A stretch of 40,068 nt of DNA from assembly GCF_001908185.1 (NCBI RefSeq), contig NZ_LGHM01000022.1:1-40068 (forward strand), given 5' to 3'. Both the position numbers and the translations under genes were made by a program. How positions within the stretch are numbered: position 1 is the first letter of the stretch; each line of letters begins with the position of its first letter. Shown here piece after piece: positions 18,128 to 27,663 of the stretch. The notes beneath the pieces are model-generated. The model saw nothing but the letters and a program-made list of their open reading frames with translations. It had not been told where the DNA came from and ran no database searches. This stretch comes from Bradyrhizobium sp. AS23.2 (GTDB lineage: Bacteria; Pseudomonadota; Alphaproteobacteria; Rhizobiales; Xanthobacteraceae).

Positions 18128-20267
18128 ACTGCCCGCCGAGGCCTACGCGATCATCGAGGGCCGCCACTCCGATCCCTTCCACTATCTCGGGCCGCATCCC
18201 GAGGGTGGCAAGAGCGTGGTGCGCGCCTTCCTTCCCGAGGCCTCGAATGTCGAGGCGGTCGGTGAGCATGGCGAGGTGGCGAAGCTCGACCGCGTCCACG
18301 AAGCAGGCCTGTTCATCGGTGCCCTGCCGAACGGCTCGAAGCACTATCAGCTGCGTGCCAGGTTTGGCGATAACGTCGTCGAGTTCGAAGACGCCTACCG
18401 CTTTCCGCCGATCCTGACCGATTTCGACCTCTATCTGCTCGGCGAAGGCACCCATCAGCGCCTCTATGACAAGCTCGGCGCGCATCCGATGCGGCTGGAA
18501 GGCATCGACGGCATCGGCTTCGTGGTACTGGCGCCCAATGCGCGGCGGGTGTCCGTGGTCGGCGATTTCAACTTCTGGGACGCGCGGCGTCATTCCATGC
18601 GGGTACGCGGCAGCGGCTATTGGGAATTGTTCATCCCGCACGCCAAGCAAGGGGATCACTACAAGTTCGACATCGTCGGGCCGAACGGCCACCAGCTGCC
18701 GCTGAAGTCCGATCCGCTGGCGTTTGCGACCGAGCTGCGGCCGAAGACGGCCTCCATCGTGTTCGACGAAGCGCATCTGCCGCGTCCGCGTCCGGCGCCT
18801 GATGGGATCAACGCGCTGTCGGCGCCGATGTCGATCTACGAGGTCCATCTCGGCTCGTGGCGGCGCAAGAACGGCGGTGAATGGCTGACCTATCGCGAGC
18901 TCGCCGAGCAGCTGCCGGCCTATGCTCGCGACATGGGCTTTACCCATCTCGAATTCCTCCCCGTGAGCGAGCACCCGTTTGACGGCTCATGGGGCTACCA
19001 GCCGACCGGCCTCTATGCGCCGACCAGCCGCTTCGGCACGCCGGAGGATTTTGCCGCGCTGGTCGATGCCTGCCACCGCGAAGGCATTGGCGTGCTGCTC
19101 GACTGGGTGCCCGGTCACTTCCCGGACGATCCGCACGGGCTCGGTCATTTCGACGGCACCTCGCTCTACGAGCACGCCAATCCGCAGCAGGGCCGTCACC
19201 TCGACTGGGGCACGCTGATCTATAATTACGGCCGCACCGAAGTAACGAACTTCCTGGTGTCGAACGCACTGTTCTGGCTGGAGCGGTACGCGATCGACGG
19301 GCTCCGCGTCGATGCCGTCGCATCCATGCTGTATCTCGACTACAGCCGCCCGCCCGGCGCCTGGATTCCGAACCAGTATGGTGGCCGGGAGAACATCGAG
19401 GCGATCGCGTTCCTGCGTCGCTTCAACACCGAATTGTTCGCGCGCTTCCCGCAGGCGACCACTGCGGCCGAGGAATCCACCGCCTGGCCGCAGGTCTCGC
19501 GCCCGGTCGAATTCGGCGGGCTCGGCTTCGGCTACAAGTGGAACATGGGCTGGATGCATGACACGCTGAACTACATCAGCAAGGATCCGATCCACCGCAA
19601 GCATCATCACGGCGAGATCCTGTTCGGCCTGCATTACGCCTTCTCGGAAAACTTCATCCTGCCGCTGTCGCATGACGAGGTCGTGCACGGCAAACGCTCG
19701 ATCCTAGGCCGGATGCCCGGCGACGAATGGCAGCGCTTCGCGAACTTACGTGCCTATTACAGCTTCATGTTCGGTCATCCCGGCAAGAAGCTCTTGTTCA
19801 TGGGTTCGGAAATCGCGCAAAGCCGCGAGTGGAATCACGACCAGTCGCTCGACTGGCACCTGCTCGAATACAAATACCATTCCGGCATCCAGGCGCTGAT
19901 CCGCGACCTCAATCGGCTCTATCGCGCGGTGCCGGCGCTGCACCAGATGGATTGCGACCAGGCCGGCTTCGAATGGTTGATCACTGATGACGCCAACCGC
20001 AACGTGTTCGCCTGGTTGCGCAAGGGATTTGACGAGCACGCGCGATGCCTGGTGATCGTCAACTTCTCACCCAACGTCTATCGCGACTATCGCGTTCGCG
20101 TGCCCTTTGCCGGCAAATGGAAAGAGGTGTTCAATTCGGACTCCGCCCATTATGGCGGCACCAATGTCGGGAACATCGGCGAGGTCCACGCGGTTGACGG
20201 CAAGGCGCCCGAGCTCCGCCTCACCGTGCCGCCGCTCGCCGCGATCTTCCTCGTTCCTGAAAGCTGA
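18120..20267 (+). CDS. glgB: 1,4-alpha-glucan branching enzyme
   Basis: It introduces alpha-1,6 branches into linear glucan. The 715-aa GH13 protein has an N-terminal carbohydrate-binding module ([15 protein letters not shown] near residue 17, then the [20 protein letters not shown] block). The catalytic barrel carries [17 protein letters not shown] (nucleophile D398), [15 protein letters not shown] (acid/base Glu at about 451) and [12 protein letters not shown] (third Asp). Length and domain order match typical GlgB. The ATG lies inside the last codons of treS-mak, so translation is coupled, and glgX starts 3 bases after its stop. Confidence 0.96.
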   Translation: MPRLPAEAYAIIEGRHSDPFHYLGPHPEGGKSVVRAFLPEASNVEAVGEHGEVAKLDRVHEAGLFIGALPNGSKHYQLRARFGDNVVEFEDAYRFPPILTDFDLYLLGEGTHQRLYDKLGAHPMRLEGIDGIGFVVLAPNARRVSVVGDFNFWDARRHSMRVRGSGYWELFIPHAKQGDHYKFDIVGPNGHQLPLKSDPLAFATELRPKTASIVFDEAHLPRPRPAPDGINALSAPMSIYEVHLGSWRRKNGGEWLTYRELAEQLPAYARDMGFTHLEFLPVSEHPFDGSWGYQPTGLYAPTSRFGTPEDFAALVDACHREGIGVLLDWVPGHFPDDPHGLGHFDGTSLYEHANPQQGRHLDWGTLIYNYGRTEVTNFLVSNALFWLERYAIDGLRVDAVASMLYLDYSRPPGAWIPNQYGGRENIEAIAFLRRFNTELFARFPQATTAAEESTAWPQVSRPVEFGGLGFGYKWNMGWMHDTLNYISKDPIHRKHHHGEILFGLHYAFSENFILPLSHDEVVHGKRSILGRMPGDEWQRFANLRAYYSFMFGHPGKKLLFMGSEIAQSREWNHDQSLDWHLLEYKYHSGIQALIRDLNRLYRAVPALHQMDCDQAGFEWLITDDANRNVFAWLRKGFDEHARCLVIVNFSPNVYRDYRVRVPFAGKWKEVFNSDSAHYGGTNVGNIGEVHAVDGKAPELRLTVPPLAAIFLVPES

Positions 20268-20270
20268 CCC

Positions 20271-22349
20271 ATGCGCCTCACCGCCGGATCGCCCGCACGC
20301 CTCGGCGCTAGCTGGGACGGACGCGGCACCAACTTCGCGCTGTTCTCCGCCAATGCGCAGAAGGTCGAGCTTTGCCTGTTCGACACGCAGGGCCGCCGCG
20401 AGTTGGAGCGCATCGAACTGCCTGAGCGCACCGAGGACGTCTGGCACTGCTATCTCAACGACGTCTCGCCGGGCCAGCTCTACGGCTACCGCGTGCATGG
20501 GCGGTACGAACCCGAGCACGGCCATCGCTTCAACGCCAACAAGCTGCTGCTCGATCCCTATGCCAAGCGGCTTGCCGGCCGGCTGGTCTGGAGTGATGCG
20601 CATTTCGCCTATCGCACCGGCTCACCGCGCGAGGACCTGTCCTTCGACCGGCGCGACAACGCCCGCGGCATGCCCAAGGCCGTCGTCGTCGACGAGACCT
20701 TCAACTGGGGCCGGCGCGAGATCCGGCCCAACATCCCCTGGGAAGACACCATCATCTACGAGGCCCACGTCAAGGGCCTGACGCAGAAGCGCGACGACGT
20801 CCCGCCGGGCCTGCGCGGCACCTATGGCGGCCTGTCGTCGCCGGCGATGATCGAGCACCTGAAGAAGCTCGGCGTCACCACGATCGAGCTGCTGCCGATC
20901 CACAGCTTCGTCGACGACCGCATATTGGTGGAGAAGAAGCTCGTCAATTACTGGGGCTACAATACGCTGTCCTTCTTCGCGCCGGAGCCGCGCTACGCCC
21001 AGGACAATGCGCTCGATTCCTTCCGCACCACGGTCGCGCGCCTGCACGATGCCGGTATCGAGGTGATGCTCGACGTCGTCTACAACCACACCGCCGAGGG
21101 CAATCATCTCGGCCCGACGCTGTGCTACCGCGGCATCGACAATGCCTCCTACTACTGGCTGAATCGCGAGAATCCGCGCTACTATGACGACTTCACCGGC
21201 TGCGGCTCGTCGGTGAATCTCACACATCCGCGTGTGCTGCAGATGGTGATGGATTCGCTGCGCTACTGGGTCGAGGTCTGCCACGTCGACGGCTTCCGCT
21301 TCGACCTCGCCACCACGCTCGCGCGCGGCCCCAACGGCTATGACCGCGGCAACTCATTCCTGACCGCGATCCGGCAGGATCCGGTGCTGGCGACCGTCAA
21401 GCTCGTCGCCGAGCCGTGGGACCTCGGCCTCGGCGGCTACCAGGTCGGCGCATTTCCCTCGCAATGGTCGGAATGGAACGACCGCTATCGCAGCGCCATG
21501 CGCCGCTACTGGAGCGGCGAAGGCAGCCTTATCGGCGACATCTCCAGCCGCATGACGGCGTCCTCCGACCTGTTCAACCACGATGGCAGGCGGCCGCGCG
21601 CCGGCATCAACCACATCACGGTGCACGACGGTTTCACCCTCGCCGACCTCTTCAGCTACAACGAGAAGCACAACGAGGCCAATGGCGAGGACAATCGCGA
21701 CGGCTCCAACGACAACCACAGCAACAATTGCGGTGTCGAGGGCCCGACCGACGATCCCGCGATCCTCGGCCTGCGGCGGCAACTCCGCAAGAACGTGCTC
21801 GCCTGCTTGATGCTGGCGCAGGGCATTCCCCTGATCCTCGCCGGCGATGAGGTCGGCAACTCGCAATCCGGCAACAACAACGCCTATTGCCAGGACAACG
21901 AGGTCGGCTGGGTCGGCTGGGACAATCTCAGCAAGGAGGGCGACGACATGGTCGGTTTCGTCTCCTATCTCGCCGACATCCGCCGCCGGTTCTCGCAGCT
22001 TCGCAGCCATCGCTGGCTTGATGGTCGCCCCGCGGATGGCGTCTCCTACGGCGCGCTGTGGTTGACGCCCGCCGGCGACGAAATGACGGAGAGTGACTGG
22101 AAATTCCCGGAAGGGAGATTCCTCTCCTATGTGGTGGGGCCGGTGGAACCGCGTGAGGCCGCGATCTTTATCGTACTGAACGCCGCGCCCGAAGAGATCG
22201 CATTCAAATTGCCCAAAATGCCCGAATACAAGAGCTGGCAGCAGATCCTGAACACGACCGATGCCATGCTGAACAGTGTTGATTTCCTGCCCGGAAGCGA
22301 CAGCAAGGCGCCGCCGCGCTCCGTGCTTGCCTTCACGGGGGCGCTATGA
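20271..22349 (+). CDS. glgX: Glycogen debranching enzyme
   Basis: It hydrolyses alpha-1,6 links of short outer branches, releasing malto-oligosaccharides for MalQ and TreY. The 692-aa GH13 protein has an N-terminal CBM48-type domain (LGASWDGRGTNFALFSANAQ), YVYNHTAEG-like VVYNHTAEGNHLGPTL, GFRFDLATTLAR (nucleophile D345), VAEPWDLGLGGYQ with the acid/base Glu, and the debranching-enzyme block HDGFTLADLFSYNEKHNEAN. The start is 3 bases after the glgB stop and its TGA overlaps the treZ ATG (ATGA), so all three are coupled. Confidence 0.95.
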   Translation: MRLTAGSPARLGASWDGRGTNFALFSANAQKVELCLFDTQGRRELERIELPERTEDVWHCYLNDVSPGQLYGYRVHGRYEPEHGHRFNANKLLLDPYAKRLAGRLVWSDAHFAYRTGSPREDLSFDRRDNARGMPKAVVVDETFNWGRREIRPNIPWEDTIIYEAHVKGLTQKRDDVPPGLRGTYGGLSSPAMIEHLKKLGVTTIELLPIHSFVDDRILVEKKLVNYWGYNTLSFFAPEPRYAQDNALDSFRTTVARLHDAGIEVMLDVVYNHTAEGNHLGPTLCYRGIDNASYYWLNRENPRYYDDFTGCGSSVNLTHPRVLQMVMDSLRYWVEVCHVDGFRFDLATTLARGPNGYDRGNSFLTAIRQDPVLATVKLVAEPWDLGLGGYQVGAFPSQWSEWNDRYRSAMRRYWSGEGSLIGDISSRMTASSDLFNHDGRRPRAGINHITVHDGFTLADLFSYNEKHNEANGEDNRDGSNDNHSNNCGVEGPTDDPAILGLRRQLRKNVLACLMLAQGIPLILAGDEVGNSQSGNNNAYCQDNEVGWVGWDNLSKEGDDMVGFVSYLADIRRRFSQLRSHRWLDGRPADGVSYGALWLTPAGDEMTESDWKFPEGRFLSYVVGPVEPREAAIFIVLNAAPEEIAFKLPKMPEYKSWQQILNTTDAMLNSVDFLPGSDSKAPPRSVLAFTGAL

Positions 22350-24097
22350 GGCCATCCTTCGGCGCGAAGCCGACCAAGGACGGCGTGTCGTTCCGATTGT
22401 GGGCGCCCGCCGCGCGCCGTGTCGATCTCCTCCTCGACCGAAGGCACGCGATGCAGCGCCGGCAGGATGGCTGGTACGTGGCCGAGATCGCCGGTCTGGC
22501 CACCGGCAGTCCCTACAAGTTCAGGATCGACGACGAGATCGACGTGCCCGATCCGGCCTCGGCGTTCCAGCCCGAGGATGTGTTCGGCCCGAGCGAGGTG
22601 ATCGATCATGACGCCTTCGCCTGGCGTGCGCGCAATTGGTGCGGCCGTGCCTGGGAAGAGACGGTGCTGATCGAAACTCACGTCGGCAGCTTCACGCGGG
22701 AGGGCACCTACCGCGCCATGATCGAGAAGCTCGACCATCTCGTCGTAACAGGCGTCACCGCGGTCGAGCTGATGCCGCTTGCCGATTTCGCCGGCCGCCG
22801 CGGCTGGGGCTACGACGGCGTTCTGTGGTACGCGCCCGACAGCGCCTATGGCCGCCCTGAAGACCTGAAGACGCTGATCGACGAGGCGCATCTGCGCGGC
22901 CTGATGGTGTTCCTCGACGTCGTCTACAATCATTTCGGCCCCGAAGGGAATTATCTCGGCCGCTATGCGCCGACTTTCTTCACCGACGCGCACACGCCCT
23001 GGGGCAGCGCGATCGATTATCGCGTGCCGCAGGTGCGGGCGTTTGCGGTCGAAAACGCGCTGTCCTGGCTGACCGACTACCGCTTCGACGGCCTGAGGCT
23101 GGACGCTGCCAACCACGTGATGGCGATCCCGGGCGAGCAGTCGATGTTGCAGGATCTCAGCGTCGCCGCCGGCGAGCTCGCCAGGGCCACCGGTCGGCAC
23201 ATCCATCTCGTGCTGGAGAACGGTGACAACCGCGCGAGCCTGCTCGATGCCGCGCAGGAGCCGCCGAACGGCAAATACCGCGGGCAGTGGAACGACGACT
23301 ACCATCACGCCTGGCATGTGATGCTGACCGGCGAGCATGCTGGCTATTACGCGGACTACCAGACGCCGCGGCTCGATCTTGCGCGCGCGCTGGCCTCCGG
23401 CTTCGTCTATCAGGGTGAGATCTCGGAATTCTGGGGCAAGAAGCCGCGCGGCGAGCCGAGCGGAAAGCTGCCGCCGGCGACCTTCGTCAATTTCCTGCAA
23501 AACCACGACCAGATCGGCAACCGTCCGCTGGGCGACCGGCTCGAGAGCCTGGCATCACCGCAGCAGGTCGAAGCCGCGCTCGCGGTAACCTTGCTGGCGC
23601 CGATGGTGCCGATGCTGTTTCAAGGCGAGGAATGGGGCTCGACAATGCCGTTCCCGTTCTTCTGCGACTTCCAGGGCGGGCTCGCGGACGCCGTGCGCAA
23701 GGGTCGCAAGCAGGAATATGCCTGGGCCTACGAAAAGTACGGCGACGACGTACCCGACCCGCTTGATCCGGCAACACTGCAATCGGCCGTGCTCGACTGG
23801 GCCGGCCGCACGCCCGAACAGGAAACACGGCTCGCGCTGGTGCGAGAGCTGCTTGCGCTCCGCCGCAGGGAGATCATGCCACGGCTGAAGGGGGCGACCT
23901 TCGGCGACGCCGAGGCGGTCGACAACGGCCTGCTCACCGCTCATTGGCGCATGGGCGACGGTGCGACGCTGCGCCTGATCGCCAATCTCTCGGACCACGA
24001 GATCGAGTCCGTTGTCAGCACGGGCACGCCGATCTGGGGCGGCGAGACCGGCACCCGGCTTCCGCCCTGGTCAGTGGTCTGGCGCCTCGGAGGTTAG
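22346..24097 (+). CDS. treZ: Malto-oligosyltrehalose trehalohydrolase
   Basis: It releases free trehalose from maltooligosyl-trehalose made by TreY, the next gene. The 583-aa GH13 protein begins with an N-terminal beta domain (GVSFRLWAPAARRVDLLLD), then WGYDGVLWYAPDSAYGRPED, VFLDVVYNHFGPEGNYL, DGLRLDAANHVM (nucleophile Asp), LVLENGDNRASLL (acid/base Glu), FLQNHDQIGNRPLGDRL (third Asp) and MLFQGEEWGS. These are standard TreZ blocks. It is coupled to glgX by ATGA, and treY begins one base after its TAG. Confidence 0.95.
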   Translation: MRPSFGAKPTKDGVSFRLWAPAARRVDLLLDRRHAMQRRQDGWYVAEIAGLATGSPYKFRIDDEIDVPDPASAFQPEDVFGPSEVIDHDAFAWRARNWCGRAWEETVLIETHVGSFTREGTYRAMIEKLDHLVVTGVTAVELMPLADFAGRRGWGYDGVLWYAPDSAYGRPEDLKTLIDEAHLRGLMVFLDVVYNHFGPEGNYLGRYAPTFFTDAHTPWGSAIDYRVPQVRAFAVENALSWLTDYRFDGLRLDAANHVMAIPGEQSMLQDLSVAAGELARATGRHIHLVLENGDNRASLLDAAQEPPNGKYRGQWNDDYHHAWHVMLTGEHAGYYADYQTPRLDLARALASGFVYQGEISEFWGKKPRGEPSGKLPPATFVNFLQNHDQIGNRPLGDRLESLASPQQVEAALAVTLLAPMVPMLFQGEEWGSTMPFPFFCDFQGGLADAVRKGRKQEYAWAYEKYGDDVPDPLDPATLQSAVLDWAGRTPEQETRLALVRELLALRRREIMPRLKGATFGDAEAVDNGLLTAHWRMGDGATLRLIANLSDHEIESVVSTGTPIWGGETGTRLPPWSVVWRLGG

Positions 24098-24098
24098 C

Positions 24099-26882
24099 AT
24101 GCCTCCCGCCATTCCTCTTGCCACTTACCGGCTTCAGCTCACCGCGGAGTTCGACTTCGACAAGGCCGCCGCGGTCGTGCCTTACCTCAAGGCGCTGGGA
24201 ATCACGCATCTCTACACCTCGCCGGTGATGAAGGCGCGCAAGGGCTCGACGCATGGCTACGACACCGTCGATCACAGCCAGTTCAATCCCGAGCTCGGCG
24301 GCGAACCGGGCTTTGCGCGGCTGAGCGAGGCGCTGGTCAAGCACGACCTCGGCCTCATCATCGATTTCGTGCCGAACCATGTCGGCGTGCATTTCGCCAA
24401 CAATCCCTGGTGGCTGGACGTTCTCGAATGGGGCCAGGCCTCGCCGCATGCCGTCTCCTTCGACATCGACTGGGATCAGTTGGCCTACCGCGCCCGCGGC
24501 GGCGTGCTGCTGCCGATCCTCGGCGCGTCCTATGGCGAGGCGCTCGAGCGCGGCGAGATCGAACTGCGCTACGATGCCGAGGAAGGCAGTCTGTCCGCCT
24601 GGTATTTCGAGCACCGCCTGCCGATCGCGCCGGAGCGCTATGGCGAACTGCTGCGCGTGATCGTGAAGGAGGCGGACGCCGTCGAGACGGAGGCCGGCAA
24701 GCGCCTGCTTGCACTCGCCGCCCGCTACACCGGACTGCGTCGCCCCAACCGCAAGGAAGCCCCTAGCTTCAAGGTCGAGCTCAAGGAGATCGCGGGTGCC
24801 GCCGGCATCATCGGTCGCGGCCTCGCCGCCTATCGCGCAGCCAGGGATCGTCCCGCGCAAACGCTGGCGCTGCATCATCTGCTTGAGCGCCAGCACTACA
24901 AGCTCGGGCACTGGCGGCTTGCCTCCAGTGACATCAACTATCGCCGTTTCTTCGACGTCAACGGACTCGCCGGCCTGCGCGTCGAGGATCCCGGCACGTT
25001 TGCCGCCACGCACCAGCTGGTGAAGCAGCTCGTTGCCGACGGAAAATTGCAGGGTATCCGCCTCGATCACATCGACGGCTTGCGCGATCCCGCGCAATAT
25101 TGCCAGCGGCTGCGCCGGCTGGTGCGCGACGCGCAGGGCCCGACAAAGCCGTTCTATACGGTGATCGAGAAGATCCTGTGCGAGCACGAGCGCCTGCCAC
25201 GTTTCGCCGGTGTTCAGGGCACCACCGGCTATGAGTGGATGAACGTCATCACCCAGGTCCTGGTCGACGCCAAGGGGCTGGAGGCGCTGGACGAAACCTG
25301 GCGCCAGATCAGCAACCGGCCGCCGCGGCTTGCGCCTTACGTCAAGGCTGCCAAACGGCGTGTGCTGGAGACGCTGCTCACCAGCGAATTCACCGTGCTG
25401 ACGCGCCTGCTCGCGCGCATCGCCAACGGGCATTACTCGACCCGCGACTTTTCCGCCGACAGCCTGCGGCAGGCGCTCGAACTCTACGTGCTGCACTTCC
25501 CGGTCTATCGCACTTACCTGACGCATAGCGGTCCGACCGCGCTCGATCGCAAGCTGATCGACGACACCATCGAACGCTCCCGCGCCGAGTGGTTCGCCGC
25601 GGACGAAGGCATTTTCGACTTCCTGCGCGACGCTCTGACGATGGATCTGCTCAAACCCGGCCGTCGGCAGCACAGCGTGCCGCGCGTGCGCCGCTTCGCG
25701 CTGAAAGTCCAGCAGTTCACCGGGCCGATGATGGCGAAGTCGCTGGAGGACACCGCGTTCTATCAATTCCACCGGCTGCTCGCATTGAACGAGGTCGGCG
25801 GCGATCCCGCGAGCAGCGGCCTCACGATTCCTGCCTTTCACAAGGCGATGCGAGCACGCGCCAAAGAATGGCCGCAAGGGATGACGGCAACCGCGACCCA
25901 CGACACCAAGCGCGGCGAGGATGCCCGTGCGCGGATCGCCGCACTCAGCGAGATTCCCGGCGAATGGACCAGCGCGGTGGCGCGCTGGAAGGTCCTGAAC
26001 GCGCCGCGCCTCGCGCTCCACGGCAATTTTCGCGCGCCGTCGGCGACTTTCGAATACATGCTCTACCAGACCCTGCTCGGCGCGTGGCCGCTTGAGAGGC
26101 CGGATGCCCGCTTCGCCGGGCGCATCCAGGCTTACGCACTGAAGGCCGCGCGCGAGGGCAAGGAGGAGACGAGCTGGCTCAATCCGCACGTGGTCTATGA
26201 GACCGGCACGCGGAGCTTCATCGAGAAGATCCTCGATCCCGCGCAGTCCGGCGAATTCCTCGAGATGCTGCAAACCATGGCACGCCGCGTCGCGCTGCTC
26301 GGCGCGTTGAATTCTCTGAGCCAGCTTACACTCAAGGCGACGCTCCCCGGCATCCCCGACTTCTACCAGGGCACCGAATTCTGGGACCTCTCGCTGGTCG
26401 ATCCCGACAATCGACGCCCGGTCGACTTTGCGGCGCGCCACGCGTCACTGAGTTCGCTGGACAATCCGGATTGGAGCGGGCTGATCAAGACCTGGCCGGA
26501 TGGGCAACTCAAGCTGGCCTGGACGCGGCACCTGCTCAAGCTGCGCAATGAACTTGCCGACGTTTTCGGCCAGGGCGATTATCGGCCGCTCGAGGTGCGC
26601 GGCGCGCACGCTGACCATGTCATCGCTTTTGTCCGCCGCCGCGGCCGTGCCGCAGCGATCGTCCTGGCCGGACGCCAGTTCGCGCCCTTCACGCAGGCGG
26701 GCAGAGAATGGCCCGCGCTCGAAGGTTTTGACGCAACCGTCGACATCACCGGCTACACCGCACCAGGCCTTACCGGCAACGAGCTGCCGCTCGCGCAGGC
26801 TTTCCGTGATGTTCCCGCCGCTGTTATCGTGGCCCGCGCCGCAAGCGCCATCAGCTCTGCGCGGCAGCGCGTGCGCGCCTGA
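24099..26882 (+). CDS. treY: Malto-oligosyltrehalose synthase
   Basis: It isomerises the reducing-end alpha-1,4 link of malto-oligosaccharides to the alpha,alpha-1,1 link of trehalose. The product is 927 aa from the ATG at 24099, chosen because an ideal GGAGG sits 5 bases before it and MPPAIPLATYRLQLTAEF is the usual N-terminus; the frame is open further upstream inside treZ. Motifs are YTSPVMKARKGSTHGYD, IDFVPNHVGV, GIRLDHIDGLRDP (nucleophile), VIEKILCEHERLP (acid/base Glu) and TATHDTKRGEDARARI (third Asp), with a long helical insertion between, as usual for TreY. It is last in the operon and ends 3 bases from a convergent gene. Confidence 0.95.
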   Translation: MPPAIPLATYRLQLTAEFDFDKAAAVVPYLKALGITHLYTSPVMKARKGSTHGYDTVDHSQFNPELGGEPGFARLSEALVKHDLGLIIDFVPNHVGVHFANNPWWLDVLEWGQASPHAVSFDIDWDQLAYRARGGVLLPILGASYGEALERGEIELRYDAEEGSLSAWYFEHRLPIAPERYGELLRVIVKEADAVETEAGKRLLALAARYTGLRRPNRKEAPSFKVELKEIAGAAGIIGRGLAAYRAARDRPAQTLALHHLLERQHYKLGHWRLASSDINYRRFFDVNGLAGLRVEDPGTFAATHQLVKQLVADGKLQGIRLDHIDGLRDPAQYCQRLRRLVRDAQGPTKPFYTVIEKILCEHERLPRFAGVQGTTGYEWMNVITQVLVDAKGLEALDETWRQISNRPPRLAPYVKAAKRRVLETLLTSEFTVLTRLLARIANGHYSTRDFSADSLRQALELYVLHFPVYRTYLTHSGPTALDRKLIDDTIERSRAEWFAADEGIFDFLRDALTMDLLKPGRRQHSVPRVRRFALKVQQFTGPMMAKSLEDTAFYQFHRLLALNEVGGDPASSGLTIPAFHKAMRARAKEWPQGMTATATHDTKRGEDARARIAALSEIPGEWTSAVARWKVLNAPRLALHGNFRAPSATFEYMLYQTLLGAWPLERPDARFAGRIQAYALKAAREGKEETSWLNPHVVYETGTRSFIEKILDPAQSGEFLEMLQTMARRVALLGALNSLSQLTLKATLPGIPDFYQGTEFWDLSLVDPDNRRPVDFAARHASLSSLDNPDWSGLIKTWPDGQLKLAWTRHLLKLRNELADVFGQGDYRPLEVRGAHADHVIAFVRRRGRAAAIVLAGRQFAPFTQAGREWPALEGFDATVDITGYTAPGLTGNELPLAQAFRDVPAAVIVARAASAISSARQRVRA

Positions 26883-26885
26883 GGT

Positions 26886-27203
26886 CTACTTTCCTTCGTC
26901 CTTGGTCAACAGCAACTGCCCGCGCTTGCGGATCGTCGCCTGCGCCATCTCGGCGAAGCGTTGCAACAGCCAGGGCAGCATGACCTGCACCTTGACGTGG
27001 TCGTCGGCAACGTCGACCTGGCCGCTCGCGATCTGCCCGAGCGCACGAATGCGAAAATTCATGCTGTCGCCGGTCCAGCGCTCCTCCTCGACCTGTATCA
27101 CCGGGATGCTGGCGGCCGCGCGGCCGAGCCCGGCCTTCAGCCGTCGCACCGCCTCCTCGCGGCCGAGACGATGCGGAATGGAAACGACAAGCGGTGCTGA
27201 CAT
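26886..27203 (-). CDS. Small PHA-system-type protein
   Basis: A 105-aa protein resembling the polyhydroxyalkanoic acid granule-associated (PHA_gran_rgn) family. It starts MSAPLVVSIPHRLGREEAVRRL, typical of that family, contains GQVDVADDHVKVQVMLPWLL and ends with a basic stretch (RKRGQLLLTKDEGK). There are no membrane segments; one amphipathic helix is likely at residues 10-25. The ATG at 27203 follows GGAAGGGACC; a longer frame up to 27332 lacks support. It may bind carbon-storage granules or be a small housekeeping protein; role not shown. It converges tightly on treY. Confidence 0.75.
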   Translation of the reverse strand: MSAPLVVSIPHRLGREEAVRRLKAGLGRAAASIPVIQVEEERWTGDSMNFRIRALGQIASGQVDVADDHVKVQVMLPWLLQRFAEMAQATIRKRGQLLLTKDEGK

Positions 27204-27299
27204 GGTCCCTTCCCTGCAGTGATAAATCCTCACATAGTCATGCCGGCCGGACAGGCAAAGGTTCCATGCAACTCGGGCGTGCGACCCCGTTTCGAAACC

Positions 27300-27324
27300 G
27301 GAACTTTGAAACCTGCGGCAAGTT
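27300..27324 (+). promoter_or_regulatory. EcfG-type promoter for the DUF3309-like gene
   Basis: GGAAC (27300-27304), 16 bases, then AGTT (27321-27324), fitting GGAAC-N16/17-NGTT. The predicted transcript start near 27331 leaves a leader of about 55 bases to the ATG at 27387. Confidence 0.5.
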
Positions 27325-27386
27325 GCCTCCAACGCAACAGGACAAGTGCAAACGACCCTTTCAACGAAGGGCGGGAGGAGATTCGC

Positions 27387-27551
27387 ATGTCTATCGGTAC
27401 GATTATTCTGATCATTCTGATCATTGCCCTGCTCGGCGGCTTCAGCGGCATCGGCGGCGGCCCGTTCTACGGCACCGGCTACTATGGCGGCGGCGGCCTC
27501 GGCCTCGTCATCATCATCCTGCTGATCTTGCTGTTGATGGGACGGATTTAG
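27387..27551 (+). CDS. DUF3309-like micro membrane protein
   Basis: A 54-aa protein with two hydrophobic runs, MSIGTIILIILIIALLGGF and GLGLVIIILLILLLMGRI, separated by a Gly/Tyr-rich linker (GGGPFYGTGYYGGGG). This layout is that of DUF3309 family proteins, small inner-membrane peptides of unknown function common in stress regulons of alpha- and betaproteobacteria. The ATG is preceded by GGGAGGAG at 6 bases. An EcfG-type promoter lies upstream. A palindromic repeat begins 6 bases after the stop and may end transcription. Confidence 0.8.
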   Translation: MSIGTIILIILIIALLGGFSGIGGGPFYGTGYYGGGGLGLVIIILLILLLMGRI

Positions 27552-27557
27552 TCAAAA

Positions 27558-27650
27558 CGTCATTCCGGGGCGCGCGCAAGCGCGAACCCGGAATCTCGCG
27601 CCACCAACCTCTGGATTCCGGGTCTGCGCTTCGCGCAGCCCGGAATGACG
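27558..27650. repeat. Intergenic palindromic repeat (CGTCATTCCGGG type)
   Basis: The 93-bp element has perfect 12-bp outer arms (CGTCATTCCGGG at 27558-27569 and its complement at 27639-27650), with a second inner inverted pair of CCCGGAATC / GATTCCGGG type and GC-rich stems. It fills the gap between the convergent DUF3309-like gene and ligD, so it can form a hairpin on either transcript and may act as a bidirectional terminator. Dispersed elements of this kind are common in Bradyrhizobium genomes. Confidence 0.75.
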
Positions 27651-27663
27651 GTTTGGAAAGCGC

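Noticed and set aside
24015..26441. 808-codon minus-strand open frame opposite treY
   Set aside because: It is an antisense shadow of a well-supported treY with all catalytic blocks; nothing in the frame resembles a protein family.
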